From positions 521,715-585,714 of the forward strand of contig NW_003101663.1 of the NCBI RefSeq assembly GCF_000003855.2: a stretch of 64,000 nt of DNA, in the 5' to 3' direction. The DNA comes from Blastomyces gilchristii SLH14081. Lineage: Eukaryota > Ascomycota > Eurotiomycetes > Onygenales > Ajellomycetaceae. A program made the position numbers and the translations under genes. The notes under the pieces are model-generated. The model made no database searches and was not told the origin of the DNA. It saw only the letters and a list, made by a program, of their open reading frames with translations. Positions 1 to 14,217 of the stretch are shown here, piece by piece (position 1 is the stretch's first letter; every line of letters begins with the position of its first letter).

Positions 1-2468
1 TTTCCCGAGTCTATATCAAATAGCGACGGAAAGTAGTATGTTTAGCTGAGATATATATGTGAGTACTATAACTTTCTCGTCCCAGGCAAGTTAACGTTAT
101 TTAGTTGAACAGAAAAGAGGAATTCTGATGCCAAGACCTGTCAACTCATCGCTGGTGGCGGCGGGTGTTTTTTCTAGAATATGCCGCATTGGACTGCATC
201 ACCAATCATGCATACTGTCTGTACAATGTTGAAAGGAGGCCTTCTTTTTCTTCTCCATGTTTCATATTTAATTGGTAAATCCTTGAATCAGATAGCGAGG
301 GTTCAATACGTTTTCTGATAGTTGCACTGATATGAATCATTTGCGGTAGTGGAACATAAATTATATATCAAGCTTGTGCTGGTCTGTAGACATTAAAATA
401 AATAAATAAATAAATAAATTTGTGAAAGCTTTATGTTTTGCTACTCTCTTAACCTCTAAGAGCACTAATGACACTATTCCCAATTTCAAAAGCCCATCCA
501 GTATACTCACCTACTTTCCTTCATCAGCCAGTTCTCACCACCCGTCCTGGGGGGGAATTGACCACGAGTTCAGGAGCTCATAGAATTTTTTCCCAATAGT
601 AGCCATTAACCGGTGGCCTGTTTGTGTACATCCCAGTTCAAGGTCGGTTGAAATTCCAAATCAAGCTTATATATATTGCTGCCTGCTCAACGTACGAAAT
701 GAGTGTCAACGGTCACTCCTCTTTTCTCCCTCAATAAAATATCGAGTAAGTAAAGGAAAAATCGGCGTTTGTGGGCTGACTGATGAAAACGTGGCCCACA
801 ATACTGTTTCTGGGATGAATTGTTCGATCAATCGAAGCCTTTGCTTGCTTGCTTGTTGGACCGATGGATCGCTGCACACTTCATCCTACGTCTCGACATC
901 TGGCGGCTAATCAGGGAGCTGATGCTTGTGGGCACATATGTATAGATATTTTCTTCGTAAAGATTCCGAGGGGGCCTGGTTTCGTATATTCTAATACCTG
1001 TTCTGATATTGGGTTTGCCATTAGTTTCCCCTGGCCGAGAATTCAGTCAGATAGGCGCGGTTTGCTAGCAGATTAGGGTATCTAGTATATTGTGATAGCG
1101 GAAGGGATCATGATGTTATTGGAAGGATGGTTGGAGGGAGGGGAGAGATGACGAGCCAGCCAGATGCCATCAGTTGACAGTCAGTTGGCTCTAACTCTCC
1201 AAGGAAGGCTGCGTGGTGGTGCTCAACTATCCATCCTCTTTGCAATTGAACAGAGCACGTCTCTGCTTGCAAACGGAAGATAGCCTCAAACAATAAGAAC
1301 AAGAACACAACATGTACTGTACATGTAACTGGTAACTGTACATAGGTTGGATGGGATTAGGTTCCTAGATTCCGAGATAGCTTTCTGCTTTGTGGTGGGT
1401 TTTGAGTTTCTTTTTGCCGCCGGACAACGCGCGTCCCTTGTTTGGCGGTTGCCTTGTGGAGATTCTCGGGAGAGCGTACTTACTACGCAGTATGTTGTAT
1501 ATTATTCCATGGAAGGCGATGGATGAATGGGCCAGGATGGGATGGTGTGAGATCTCATTTCTCATTAGTAAGAAGCTGTCAATTAGTTAACTAACTAGTT
1601 AAATAAGACCAAGGTGGCTTATAGTCGGACTAGGTAGACTAGTATAATAATATGCCACGAAGCCGCAGTTCTCCTCTAGCGATGGATTTTTTCATATTCT
1701 GTTCAGCTGGTATGGTATAGTTTTAACGCGAGAGAGGGGAGGGGGAATGGAATGGAGGTTGACACATGCGGTACAAGGAATGCAGGCAGAGGTTGTATGG
1801 GGCAACAGGTACCGTAGATGTCCCTTTTAACCCCGCCATGTTATGTTTTAGACAACATGGCAAGATACCGTAATTTAACAATACCGTGCGGATACCGCTC
1901 AGACCAGCGCAACGGGCTGGAGCAAGAGCATGGTCCGCACAAACCACAAAACCAAACAAGAAATGTTCAGATGGTGGCAGAAGCTGGGATAATGACCATA
2001 AATCATGTATGCCTGGGAGAATAGAATAATAATAGAATAGGCACTGGCATTTTTTCTATGTGACCATGTATTCGTCATGCCCCCCCTTCCGTGGCCCCCT
2101 TAGCCGTCCTCTTCATGCTCAACAACCCAGAGGCAGCAGTTGTTCTCAGGAGGGGGGGAGGTCTTGATATAAGGGAGCTGAACCTCTGGACCGCCGTAAT
2201 ATTACCGCGCAGTACGGCTGCTCACCCGCCAGTCGAACCCAACCCAACCACTTCACTTCCTTCTTCTCTTCTTCGTCCAACTTCCTCTTCTTCCTTCTTC
2301 CTCTTCTCTTCTTCTCATCTTCAACGTCGAAATTCGCCAACACTCACCTCGCCCCATCTCACATCTCGCCCACCCACAACTCTCCTCCCTCCATTCCTCT
2401 CCCATCCAATTCTTTTCTATTTCTGCTTTATTTTCGTAGTCCCTTTTTTGCCATCTCTTCAATTTACA
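1..2468. other. Intergenic region and actin promoter
   Basis: No convincing gene was found here. The only open frames are below about 80 residues and match no family I know. The stretch from about 2220 to 2460, just before the actin start, is strongly pyrimidine-rich on the plus strand (TTCTTC/CTTCTC runs), as in promoters and leaders of highly expressed fungal genes. A weak TATA-like GATATAAG lies near 2165. A TAAA microsatellite lies near 400-418, and a TTAACTAACTAGTTA palindromic stretch at about 1585-1602. Confidence 0.6.
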
Positions 2469-4250
<1,782 letters not shown>

Positions 4251-4629
4251 GGTATGGGGGTGTGTATGTGCGTTTGTTTTATTTATTTTTTTTCATTTTT
4301 GTTATTAAAATGAGATGTTAGGTTTTCGTTGTTGTTGCAAGTTGTTGCAGCAGTTGTTTTTAGCTTTTAGGAAGAAGGGTATCAAACATCTTTTTTTCTT
4401 TTTATTTTTACACATCTTAATTAAAAGGAAAAAAAGAAAAAGAAAAAAACTACGCAAAAACAAAAACTACTACAAGAAAACAAAATTTAACCCGATAGTT
4501 TTTCTTACTCTCCGTTATTCTTCATCCTACGTTCTAGTTTCCCCCCCTCCCCCTTTTCGATCTCAACGACCCGGACAATTGATTGATTGATAGAGCAACC
4601 CCACCCCTCAACTCCCTCCTCCTGTATCT

Positions 4630-4630
<1 letters not shown>

Positions 4631-4664
<34 letters not shown>
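4631..4664 (+). repeat. Poly(A) tract, 34 bases
   Basis: Uninterrupted A run, followed directly by GGCAAGG. It lies about 380 bases after the actin stop. Confidence 0.95.
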
Positions 4665-4668
<4 letters not shown>

Positions 4669-4852
4669 AGGAACCAACTATTCCGCTAGCACGTGTACAC
4701 GACATACTCCGCCGAGAGAGAGAGAACTGGAGACAAAATTTGCATTTCCCTTGCCTCCCCTCTCCATCGAATCCCATGTCGAAAGCCCGTGAGAATTGGG
4801 GTCCTATTGTTTGCTAGTTACGTCAACTTGTATGTGTTGTTAGTTGAGTATT

Positions 4853-4855
<3 letters not shown>

Positions 4856-4895
<40 letters not shown>
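4856..4895 (+). repeat. Poly(T) tract, 40 bases
   Basis: Uninterrupted T run followed by GGGCTG. It forms an inverted pair with the A34 tract about 190 bases upstream. Confidence 0.95.
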
Positions 4896-4896
<1 letters not shown>

Positions 4897-6499
4897 GGCT
4901 GAAAAGAATTGAAGTCCCGCTTGCTTGATCGATCTTCTTCACCTTGTGCGAGCTGAATATGTTGATAGCGCCATGGTAGTAGTAGCTGAAGCGGCAGGTT
5001 ATTGCGCAAGGGTAACAACTAGTGAGAGTATTGGCGATGTGATGTAGGGAGTGAGTGAGGGTGATTGGTGTCATAGTCCTGGCTAATAAATGCGAGTCCC
5101 ATTTCCCTCCCTTTATTTATTATTATTATTATTAAAATTGAATTAGTTACATGTTTATAGAAGGGTGAGTGAGCTCCATCCCTTTATGATGGTTTCAAAG
5201 TTGATATCTTTGTAAGTTTCATAGCTGATGAGATATTTTTAACCTAGCTATCTGGAGTTGTATCCTCCTTCTTTACAGTTGCTGGTTAAGTTACTGTGAG
5301 TCAAAGATTGGCAACTGTTTTTCTTGTTCATATTCTGATGAGGTACATACTCCTGTATCTCTCCCTCTCTCAACCTGTTCTCGAAACCGTCACTTAATTT
5401 CTATACACCACGGATAGGATAAACGCAGGTATTCCTCACGTCTCTCTTTCCATTTGGGACATTCTTAGTTAAGAATCCTTGCCCCTGGGATTCTCCCCCT
5501 TCTCCTCTCCCCAGACCTTTTGCCGCGAATACCTCTCACTCAGCTTCTATAAACTATGGATACACGGCCGAGTCTTCCCCACACCCTTTTCATTCAATTG
5601 AACATGGTCAGTGTCCGGGATTCAGTCAGATATCTCCCTCCACTTTAGATATCAACTTGGATGTCCTGCCATCCCAAATCTGAGCTACGTTCCATTCAAG
5701 CGGAACTCTTTACTCCCACAGATACCCCCTCTGTATCTCTGTTCTGATATCTTCTCAGACATTCATTCCCTTACATCCCTCGATTGATCGCTGAATTATA
5801 GGTCTGTCTCTTCTTTACGCCCTGCACATGGTCGTCATATGCCCAGAGAAGCGCATAGTCAGCCTGCCACACATCATCTCCTGCTTCCATATCGCGATGT
5901 CAATTTCTCATATCTGCTTTCCCACATGTGTATGGTGAAAACCGTCAGTTCCCGGTCTGGACTACAACTGGTGGATACTAGACACATCGATGTACAGTGA
6001 CACAAGGAGAAATCGGAATGGTGAACAGCTATCAGAAAACCCATGAGTGTTCAACTTCCTCTCACAAATTGAGCCGTCACCAACTGGTCTCTTGACTTTT
6101 CACCTTGGTTTCCACAAGGTGAAGAGAATGGAGGCCGTGATATTTTTGATCCATTGTATTGTCTAGGAAGGTTTTTGCGCATTATTTGATAAACGGTATT
6201 TGGTTTATTATATGTTGGAGAAGGCCGGTACACCGGGAGGTTTATTCAAGAGAAGACCGGGCTTGGATGCATGGGTTGACGGGTTATGGCTTTGGACTTT
6301 GGATACTGATGAAGGAGATACTTGAGAAGGAGCTGGGATTTTGATGAGCTTTTGTCGATCTGGGTATTTTATATAACTGCTTTCCGTGGGTAGAGGTCGA
6401 TAAGTATCGCAAGTAAAATCCAACTTTGCTATTACTTCATTAGTTCCCCCCCACCTTATATCCTATACAGCAGAGGTAACGGGATCAGATTTGTATAAC

Positions 6500-9060
6500 A
6501 CGGCAGCTAGATCAAAACTTCAGCCAGCCTACTATCCCCTTTAATAGTGACATTCGTAGAAGGGACTAGAGTGAAATAGTCACATCACTCATAGCACCTG
6601 ATATAGGACTTCCCCATCCTCATGTAAAAATTCCTGCGCATTGTGAGCTTCAACACTATCCTCAGGATGTCGCCTCTGAAGATTAACCTAGGTTATAATT
6701 TTAGACATAATATGAGAACCAACACAATAAGGGCCTGCCTTCACTTCCAGGGGCGTTCCCATTTACCACTTTTTTTTTCGAAAAAAGAGGGCAAAAAGAG
6801 GTGGTGCCATAACTCAAGTATGTGACTAACTTAATTAGTTAGAGGTCTAAAAAGGAAAAGAAAAGCTGTTAGACATGCTGTTTTTACCATGGTAAACATC
6901 GGACCTGAATATTATTACTATGCTAATGCAACTGATGATAAATCCCAGCCAGTATGCCTGGTATTACTCAATAGCTAATTGTAGTTACTGTTTGTTGCAA
7001 CATGCCTTAAGCACCATGAACACCCACCTAGGAACACCCACCCACCTCACAGTGTGTGTAGTTATTTCCTAGTCAGAGGAGAACAGCTTAGAGTCGGAAG
7101 AAGAGAAGATTTTGACAACATATATCACTGGTCAATTCCCAGGCACTGCAATTATCCCTTGGGAGTAATTGCATCAGTGGCAATGAGGTTGGTTGAAAGT
7201 GATAGAATTGAGTTAAAATTCTTGATATTTATGTTGTTTTAAAAACTCTCTCTCTATTAAAACACCTTTACTCTTTTCATTGAATGACAGGCTGGAAGTT
7301 AATATGATTAATGCTTCATGTATAATATCAAAGAGTATAAAACTGTCCACAATATTTCATTTTTATTACAATTATATTCTTCATGTCATCATGTGCGCCT
7401 TCATCAATCAATATGATACATAATATCAGCCTCAGCCATACAAGTCTATTCTCACTTTGCACACATTTTCATATAACATCAAATGCTTTCTAAATACCTC
7501 TATAAAGCACTTACACTCAAGAGTTATGGAGTTATAATTCTATCACCTCTCTGATCAATTCACTATTCAAGAACTCGATCCTCACTTACCTCTCTGCTAC
7601 TCTGTCTTAAAAGGCTGGAATAAAGCCCAACCCATCTATCACTATCATATCAACTACCACACTATGACCATGTGTTAGATGATTCATATCCATAGGGAGT
7701 TGCAGCCATGATGTAGCCATCAGTGACATTTTAAAGTGCACAGACAGGATGCAGTTAGCTGTGCCCACTTCAGTGAAAAGTGAGAGAAGTGTGACAGGGT
7801 TTATTTTCAATCATGTGAAAAACAAGGAGTCAATGTGAATATATTCCTTATTCTTGAGGTTTATCAGTACAAAGCAAAACAACAAGATTAGAAAAGAATG
7901 TGTTTGTCATTACAAAGCTTTTTCATGATTTGAGAGATCACTACCTGTCTCCCAGAGAAGTTCCAGCTTCAAATTTTACTAGAAGAAGAAAACATCTCTG
8001 TTTGAATAAGTGGGAGCAGCCATATAGGACATTGGTAGTTCAAGGGTAGAGGCGTGAAGCTGAGCTGAAAGAATTGAAACACAAGTGTCAGAGAAAGTGA
8101 AGTCTAACTCATCACTCATATACTGAGAGGCTAAGGTTGAATCTTTCCTGATAGAAGTGATTGAGGGGCTCATAATATGAAATACTTTATAAGGGGCACT
8201 AGTTATCTTGTAAGTAAAACGCATCTTTTGATATAGTTATCTACTAAAATTTATATACGTAATTAACTATAAAAAAGAATTGCCATTTTTAGATATCATT
8301 CAAGAGAATGGCCAAGCTTCACAATGTGCTGAAATCATAACTTCTCTTGATATATAAGTATGTGTACCCCATGTTTTCTCTCTTTTATTCACTTATTTTT
8401 CATATCGAATACCTATTTCTTCTAATTCAATATTCTCATTACAACTCTGACCTTAGCTCGTCGAGAACGCTAATGTTTTCCGTGTAGCTGTACAGATTCC
8501 GCTAGTTGATACAAGCCCACCGCCCTCGTCGGGACTTTCAAACAAAACGTCTTTTAGAATTCACATTGTTTTGCCTGCTTCGATCATGTGTGGAACATTT
8601 AACCACTACACAAAGTGGTCTCATTGATATCTAACAACGACAAAGGGGAGCAGCGGTATTCAGTCTTACCTCTTACCCTATTGCGGAGAGCCAATGATAG
8701 GCATGAGACTGGCAAAACCCGCCCTCCTTGCAGGAGAAGACAGCCAAGGCTCTATCTAGAGTGAAAAAAGACGAGTCAAATGACTTTATTATGGACATGA
8801 AACCTGTGAAAAAATGAGGAGTATAGGGTACTAGAATTGCTACATGTACGCAGAGTACGCTCTGGCTGAGAGGGAGAAAATGAGGCTTATTTTCCTTTCA
8901 GTCTTTTTAGAATATGGACTTCTCCCTCCTACCTATGAGGGATCAGTAGGAGATGTGTACAAATGAGAAAATTGGTTTACTTTTCCCAGGGGAGATTCCG
9001 AGGGATATTTCAGGGGGTCAGTTAACTAAATCTTAACTTAGTTAATTAAGTTAGTTATTT
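6500..9060. other. AT-rich island without intact genes
   Basis: This block is visibly richer in A and T than its surroundings (long stretches such as 7240-7520 and 8220-8460). It has no open frame longer than about 80 residues. Boundary-like motifs built from TTAACT/AGTTAA occur near 6824-6842 and 9019-9062. The look is that of an old, repeat-induced-point-mutated transposon island, but no transposase or reverse transcriptase can be read in it, so this is inference. Confidence 0.4.
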
Positions 9061-9360
9061 AGGGCAGGCGTGACCACGTGGAGTAGCTTAATTCAACCTC
9101 ATTGCAAGTTCTGTGTATAAACTCGCTGTGATACCTCTTATATTTCTCATGATTATATTTATATCCAATGTACTCTGTACGGATTTCAGTGATGGTATTT
9201 GCCGGATCATGTCACACATGCCAGATCACTGCATTTCTCCCATTCCGTCTGTCACCTATCTTTTCACTACTTGATGGAGACACAAGTTCTATTTTCCTTT
9301 CTTGGTCATGTTCATTATTCCGTTTGCTAACCATCCGACCTACCAGATAAAAAACAAAAA

Positions 9361-9361
<1 letters not shown>

Positions 9362-9403
<42 letters not shown>
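9362..9403 (+). repeat. Poly(A) tract, 42 bases
   Basis: Uninterrupted A run followed by GGCAAAC, nearly the same 3' flank as the A34 tract at 4631 (GGCAAGG). Confidence 0.95.
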
Positions 9404-9407
<4 letters not shown>

Positions 9408-9663
9408 AACTGTTCTTTCATATCGCTACGGCAAATCCCACGGGCTATCGCGTGATACAGGCATGCATTGTGGAGGTTAGTCTTTTTCATTTTGGCTTTA
9501 GCGCAAAATGCTGTGCTGGTGAAGGGGAAAAAGATATAACAAACAGCGTGTTATATACTGGAAATGGAATGTGTTATGCCGCCAATTCCAGCGGTATAGC
9601 GGGGCGGAACTTCCCTGTCCATGGGGTGGTTGCGGGCCTTCACCAACTTCCGCGAAGCTCGAG

Positions 9664-9671
9664 GGTATAAA
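9664..9671 (+). promoter_or_regulatory. TATA box of a small downstream gene
   Basis: TATAAATT sits in a GC-balanced context and is followed by a pyrimidine-rich stretch (CCTCACTTCCTGGCTTCTTG and on). This is the usual arrangement at the start of strongly transcribed, inducible fungal genes. The next plausible coding start is at 10006. The assignment is inference from position and sequence. Confidence 0.5.
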
Positions 9672-10005
9672 TTGACCCTCACTTCCTGGCTTCTTGTTTT
9701 CTTTTCTACTTCTTTAATATCATCAATATCTCGAACTTCACACAAATATTGAGTTTGGTTATCAAGCGAACTAAACTACACCATTTCCCACATTTCAATT
9801 TCCAACTTCTCTCCATTTCTTGAAAAAGGCCTCTTGCGCACTAGAAGACCTTCATACTCTCTGCCCTCCATCCTTCCCACCACGCTCAAAAAAAGTCAGA
9901 AACTCCACGTCCTCTCTTTACCCGACCGCTTATCTTCATACCACGTCTCTAAAGCTGCAATTTGCAACAAACCGAGCTTCAAAATTTTCTGCCGGCTGAT
10001 CCTCA

Positions 10006-10143
10006 ATGTGCTATCAAGTCCTCACCTATTACTGCTGTGGGCATTTGAAATCAGAAACCGCCACACTCTGTCCAGATTCCCCCGATTGCCAACACGACCA
10101 GGTGTATGTCTATCTTGAAATACGCTGCTGGCGTTGTTTGTAG
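10006..10143 (+). CDS. Small Cys/His-rich protein, structure uncertain
   Basis: From the ATG at 10006 the frame reads MCYQVLTYYCCGH, then LCPDSPDC, and ends CWRCL at a TAG (45 residues). This spacing resembles the many small filamentous-fungal proteins that begin MCY..T.Y.CGH and carry paired cysteines likely to bind zinc; their function is unknown. A donor-like GTGTAT at 10102 would allow splicing instead. Downstream, in another frame, codons 10250-10360 read HTCGCKH...EDC and KICSLCEIRRES, the same style of motif, but with an in-frame TGA at 10304. The gene could therefore be a 45-residue protein, a spliced two-exon protein, or a decayed copy. A TATA box lies about 340 bases upstream. Confidence 0.4.
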   Translation: MCYQVLTYYCCGHLKSETATLCPDSPDCQHDQVYVYLEIRCWRCL

Positions 10144-11607
10144 GCACAGCTAATCGGTCGTTTTCCTCAAGCCAACAATTTGTGCGGCCATTCAAGATAT
10201 TACACTTCGATATAATATATTAAATGTGCCAAGCGTTTTGATATTAAGTCACACGTGTGGATGTAAGCACATCGATTTCGAAGACTGTAATACCGGTAGC
10301 CTTTGATCTCACTCTGAGGAAGTTACTGAGTTTGACAAAATCTGCTCCTTGTGTGAGATTCGTCGTGAGTCAAGAGAGTCAAAACTATCAGAGCTTCTAC
10401 TTGGAGGATCCGGAATAGGGGTTCCATTTCTCTCTCTCGGAGACACCGTTTTCCACATAATCCGCTATCATGTGCAGGATGTACACTATTTACTATAGGT
10501 GCTTCTGCTTGAAGAGCAGAACCCCTATCGATGGGCCGTGTTCGAGACACCCCAATTGTGTACAAGAAGACTGGAACGTCGAGTACATTTATGAGTGGTG
10601 CCCTGAACATGACCCCCGGCCAGACGGACATTAATCCTCCTGCGCAACGCTTTGACTGATGGGATACGAATTTTCCATTGCTTTTTTTAACCCTATTCTC
10701 ATTTTTGTTCGCTACGCCTGATTCGCCCGTTTCCTCTCGATGCATCCGGCTCTCCACGCACTGGTGCCATCATGAGAGGCCATTGAGAATACTCAAACGC
10801 CCTCCCAACAAATTATTCTTTGAATTTGACTCTCTTTGCGAACATTTCAGCCATCTGTCCCAGTTTCACTAGCCCTGCCAATGAATTTACGATTCTTTGA
10901 GCACTTCATATTTAGTTTTTGATGCCTTTTCCTTCCCTTGATCCTTTGACTTTTGAATATCCCTTCCCCACTTCGGGCCTTTATCTACACTTCTCGCTCT
11001 ATTCTTGCTTAAGTTCCTTTCTCGAGCGGGCACGATAAATCGAAAAAGTTGATCACTCCTGCTATGATAATGTGCCTCTTCTCCTTTCAACATTTCTCTT
11101 GCTGCTGCACACCTTTGAGCTGCCTTTGAACTTGATCCTTTTTTTCCCCTTGCGTGATTGCATATTTAACTTCTTTATGATTTGTTGAGTTAAACGAAAT
11201 TGAATATCCACTTAAATCCTAGGAAAAAAGAATCGTAGTTTGATTTACGAATATTCCACCTTAATAATTTACAGTCTGTTGATGAGGGAGAATAACTGTG
11301 AGTAGGTATTTGTCTACTTTCGCGGGATTATCGTAATAAGAAGAGGTTGAAATAAAGTGATGTATGCGCCAATTAAAGTAAACGCGCCCGACTATAAATG
11401 CATAAGCATGGGTGGGGCCTTCGAGTTCATACTAACTTATCAAAGAGGAGGGGAAGTGAGCGGCCCAATAGCCAAATGTAGTGTATTGCTTTTAAAAAAT
11501 TTACAGTCAATGTACCGAGCACTAAACAGAAAGATAAAATAGATCTATCAAAGAGAAAGTCATAAACGACGTACAAAATCCGTAACCAAACAACCAAACA
11601 TCAAAAT
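10144..11607. other. Spacer downstream of small gene
   Basis: It contains the possible second exon (10250-10497) of the Cys/His-rich gene. The rest, to 11600, has only short open frames and several AT-rich patches near 11170-11280. The 3' UTR of the minus-strand GARS-AIRS gene probably lies at its right end. Confidence 0.45.
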
Positions 11608-14217
11608 TTACTCCCAGCTCTCCAAATTTTTCAACACGCAGCCTTCGTCCTCTCCACGCGTAGCCAACTCTCCAACAACGAACACCTTTTCTCCCTTTTC
11701 CTCCAACAGACTTTTCACACGCTCCGCATTCTCCTTCCCAACAACGATAACCATGCCAATCCCGTTATTAAACGCCCGCCCCATCTCCGCCCCTGTAACC
11801 CTACCGGTCTTCTTTAGCCATCTAAACACCGGCGGCAAAGACCATGACGCCACATCAACAAGAGCTGTTAGATGTTTTGGTAACGCACGAGGAATATTCT
11901 CCACCAGTCCGCCACCGGTGATATGTGCGAGACCCTTAATCGCACCTGGAGCCGTAGCAAGCGCCGCTAGAAGTGGCTTAACATAGATCCGTGTAGGGGT
12001 CAGCAACGCAACACCCAGGGACGAGGCTGTGGTCTCAAAGGGCGCAACATCGTGGTATGACAAGCCCGAACGCTCGACAATCTTTCGTACCAGAGAGTAT
12101 CCGTTGGAATGCGGGCCGCTACTGGCAAGGCCAAGGAGCACGTCGCCAACCTGCATTTTCTCCAAGTCGGGGAGAATTGTGCGCTTTGCGGTATCGATCG
12201 CCCCAACCGCCGCGCCCACGGCGTCATAACTCGTGCCCACGTATAACCCGGGCATCTCAGCTGTTTCACCGCCGACCAATGCACAACCGGCATCGACGCA
12301 GCCGGCCGCGACGCCGGACACGAATGCGGCTGCGGTGGCGACGTCGAGCTTGCCGCAGCTGTAGCAGTCGAGGAAGAAGAGGGGTTCAGCACCCTGGACG
12401 ACGAGGTCGTTGACATTCATGGCTACTAGGTCGATGCCGACGGTATTATGCGTGCGCATTTCATGGGCAATGACGAGTTTTGTGCCGACGCCGTCGATGG
12501 CGCCTATTAGGGTTGGCGAGGAGGGGTGGAAGCCTGAGTTGCAGGTTGAGAGGGAGAAGGTGCCGCCGAAGCCGCCAATTATTGCATCGGTTCCTGGGCG
12601 TCGAGTCTGTGCGACGTTGGCTTTGATTTGTTTGACGAGGTCGTTGCCCGCGTCTATGGAGACGCCGGCAGCGGCGTAGGTGAGGGATTCGGCGCCGGAG
12701 GTGGAGGTTGCGGTGGTGGATGTGGATCTGAAGGCGCGGTGCGCGATGTCCTTGCGGTAATGCATCCCTTGGAAATGGATGGTGGAGATGCCCGTGTAGG
12801 AGTTCTTGACTGCGTCCTCGAGAGTGGCGGCTGTCGAAGTCGCCGCGATAACTCGGCCACCAGAAGTTTTAAGGTGGTTGTTCGTTAGAGTAGTGCCCGC
12901 GTGGAAAATTAGGGTATCTGCGGCGGGTGTAGCTAGAGAAATGTCTCGACCTTTCGCGTAGGAACCTGGATAGCCCTCCGCGACGGCGATTACGGTTGCG
13001 GAAAATTTCGGCTCAATTTTTATCGTGACGCCATCAAGCCAATGATCAGTACAGGCAATCATCACCTCAGCTAGATCAGTATCATCGCTCAGGAGGGGTA
13101 AAAGAGTCTGTGTTTCTGGATCACCGCCACGGACGTTATATTCAAGGACCTTGGGTCCGTTCTTGGTCATCATAAGTCCAGTGAATAGAATTCCAACGAA
13201 TGGGAAACCTACAAGTTCGTGTTCAGTGATATGTCGAGAAAATAGAATTATTTTGGGGGATGGAGGGACCGCGAGATTTACCTTCTTTCCTCATTCCGTT
13301 AATGGTGGGTACAATGACAGTTCTGTCAACCTCTTCAAGGACTTCCTTTGATGCAATTCGTGTTGGCGCATAGCAACCCATGCCTCCCGTATTGGGGCCT
13401 TGATCTCCGTCAAAGATGCGTTTGTGATCTTGCGCGGGTGGGAGAGACCTGACCGTATACCCATCGGAGAATGTAAGAATGCTAAGCTCGTCTCCCTCAA
13501 GGAATTCTTCAATAACGACTTCGTCTCCCGCCTCTCCAAACTGTCGGTCGAGCATAATTTCCCGTAGAGCCTTTTGAGCTTCTTCCTTCGATTGGGGGAT
13601 AATAACTCCTTTCCCGGCAGCAAGGCCGCTAGCTTTGATAACAACACCATGGCTGACGGAGTCTAAATATTTACTTGCTGCGGCATAATCGTTGAAGTTT
13701 TCGTAGGCAGCGGTTGGGATGTTATGGCGTTTCATGAAATCCTTGGAAAACGTCTTTGAGCCTTCCATGCGTGCTGCAGCCTGTGAAGGACCAAAACACC
13801 TGATTCCAACTACAAATGTTGTTAATTTTGAGTTTTACTGCAATTTCTTTATCTCTAACCGTGATTTTTAATTTTCTCTCTCTTTTCTCTATTTCTTTGC
13901 CGGCTCAAAGATCTTGAGTGAGATTGCGGAAGTGACTAACCGGATTGAAAGAATTTCTGTATGCCATCCACCAACGGGGCTTCAGGGCCCGGGACGACAA
14001 GATTGATATCGTTCTTTTGAGAAAACGCTACCAATCCCGCGTAGTCGTCGACCTTGATATCGACGTTGGTTATCTTGGAGTCGCCTGCTGCCGTACCTCC
14101 ATTTCCAGGTGCAACATAAACAATATCGACACTTGGCGAATGGCTGAGCTTCCAAGCAAATGCATGCTCTCGACCACCACTCCCTACAACAAGGACACGC
14201 AGTCTTTCCTGCAGCAT
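11608..14217 (-). CDS. Bifunctional GAR synthetase / AIR synthetase
   Basis: This is a two-domain cytosolic enzyme of de novo purine synthesis, equivalent to yeast Ade5,7. The N-terminal phosphoribosylamine-glycine ligase makes GAR. The C-terminal domain cyclises FGAM to AIR. Exons read 14217-13941, 13809-13282 and 13208-11608 and close to 801 residues, the family's usual size. GARS motifs: VVGSGGREHAFAWKL at the N-terminus, the ATP-grasp stretch AAGKGVIIP, and DHKRIFDGDQGPNTGGMG. AIRS motifs, from about residue 445: AIDGVGTKL, GIDLVAMNVNDL, GGETAEMPGLY and SSGPHSNGYSLVRK. As in other fungi there is no fused GAR transformylase. The start ATG is followed at once by the Rossmann-like VLVVGSGG. 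It is divergent from PET127, with about 1.25 kb between the starts. Confidence 0.96.

Larger units (their letters stand above)
4251..6500. other. Actin 3' region and gene-free spacer
   Basis: The first few hundred bases after the actin stop are T- and A-rich and probably hold its 3' UTR. An A34 tract (4631-4664) and a T40 tract (4856-4895) follow in opposite orientation about 190 bases apart. From about 5300 to 6430 the DNA is of medium base composition, with short open frames that resemble nothing I recognise. Confidence 0.5.

Noticed and set aside
7607..7810. Minus-strand frame vaguely like a Ty3/gypsy integrase core
   Set aside because: The likeness (VVVD...FIP) is only a few residues, and the spacing and flanking motifs of integrase are absent.
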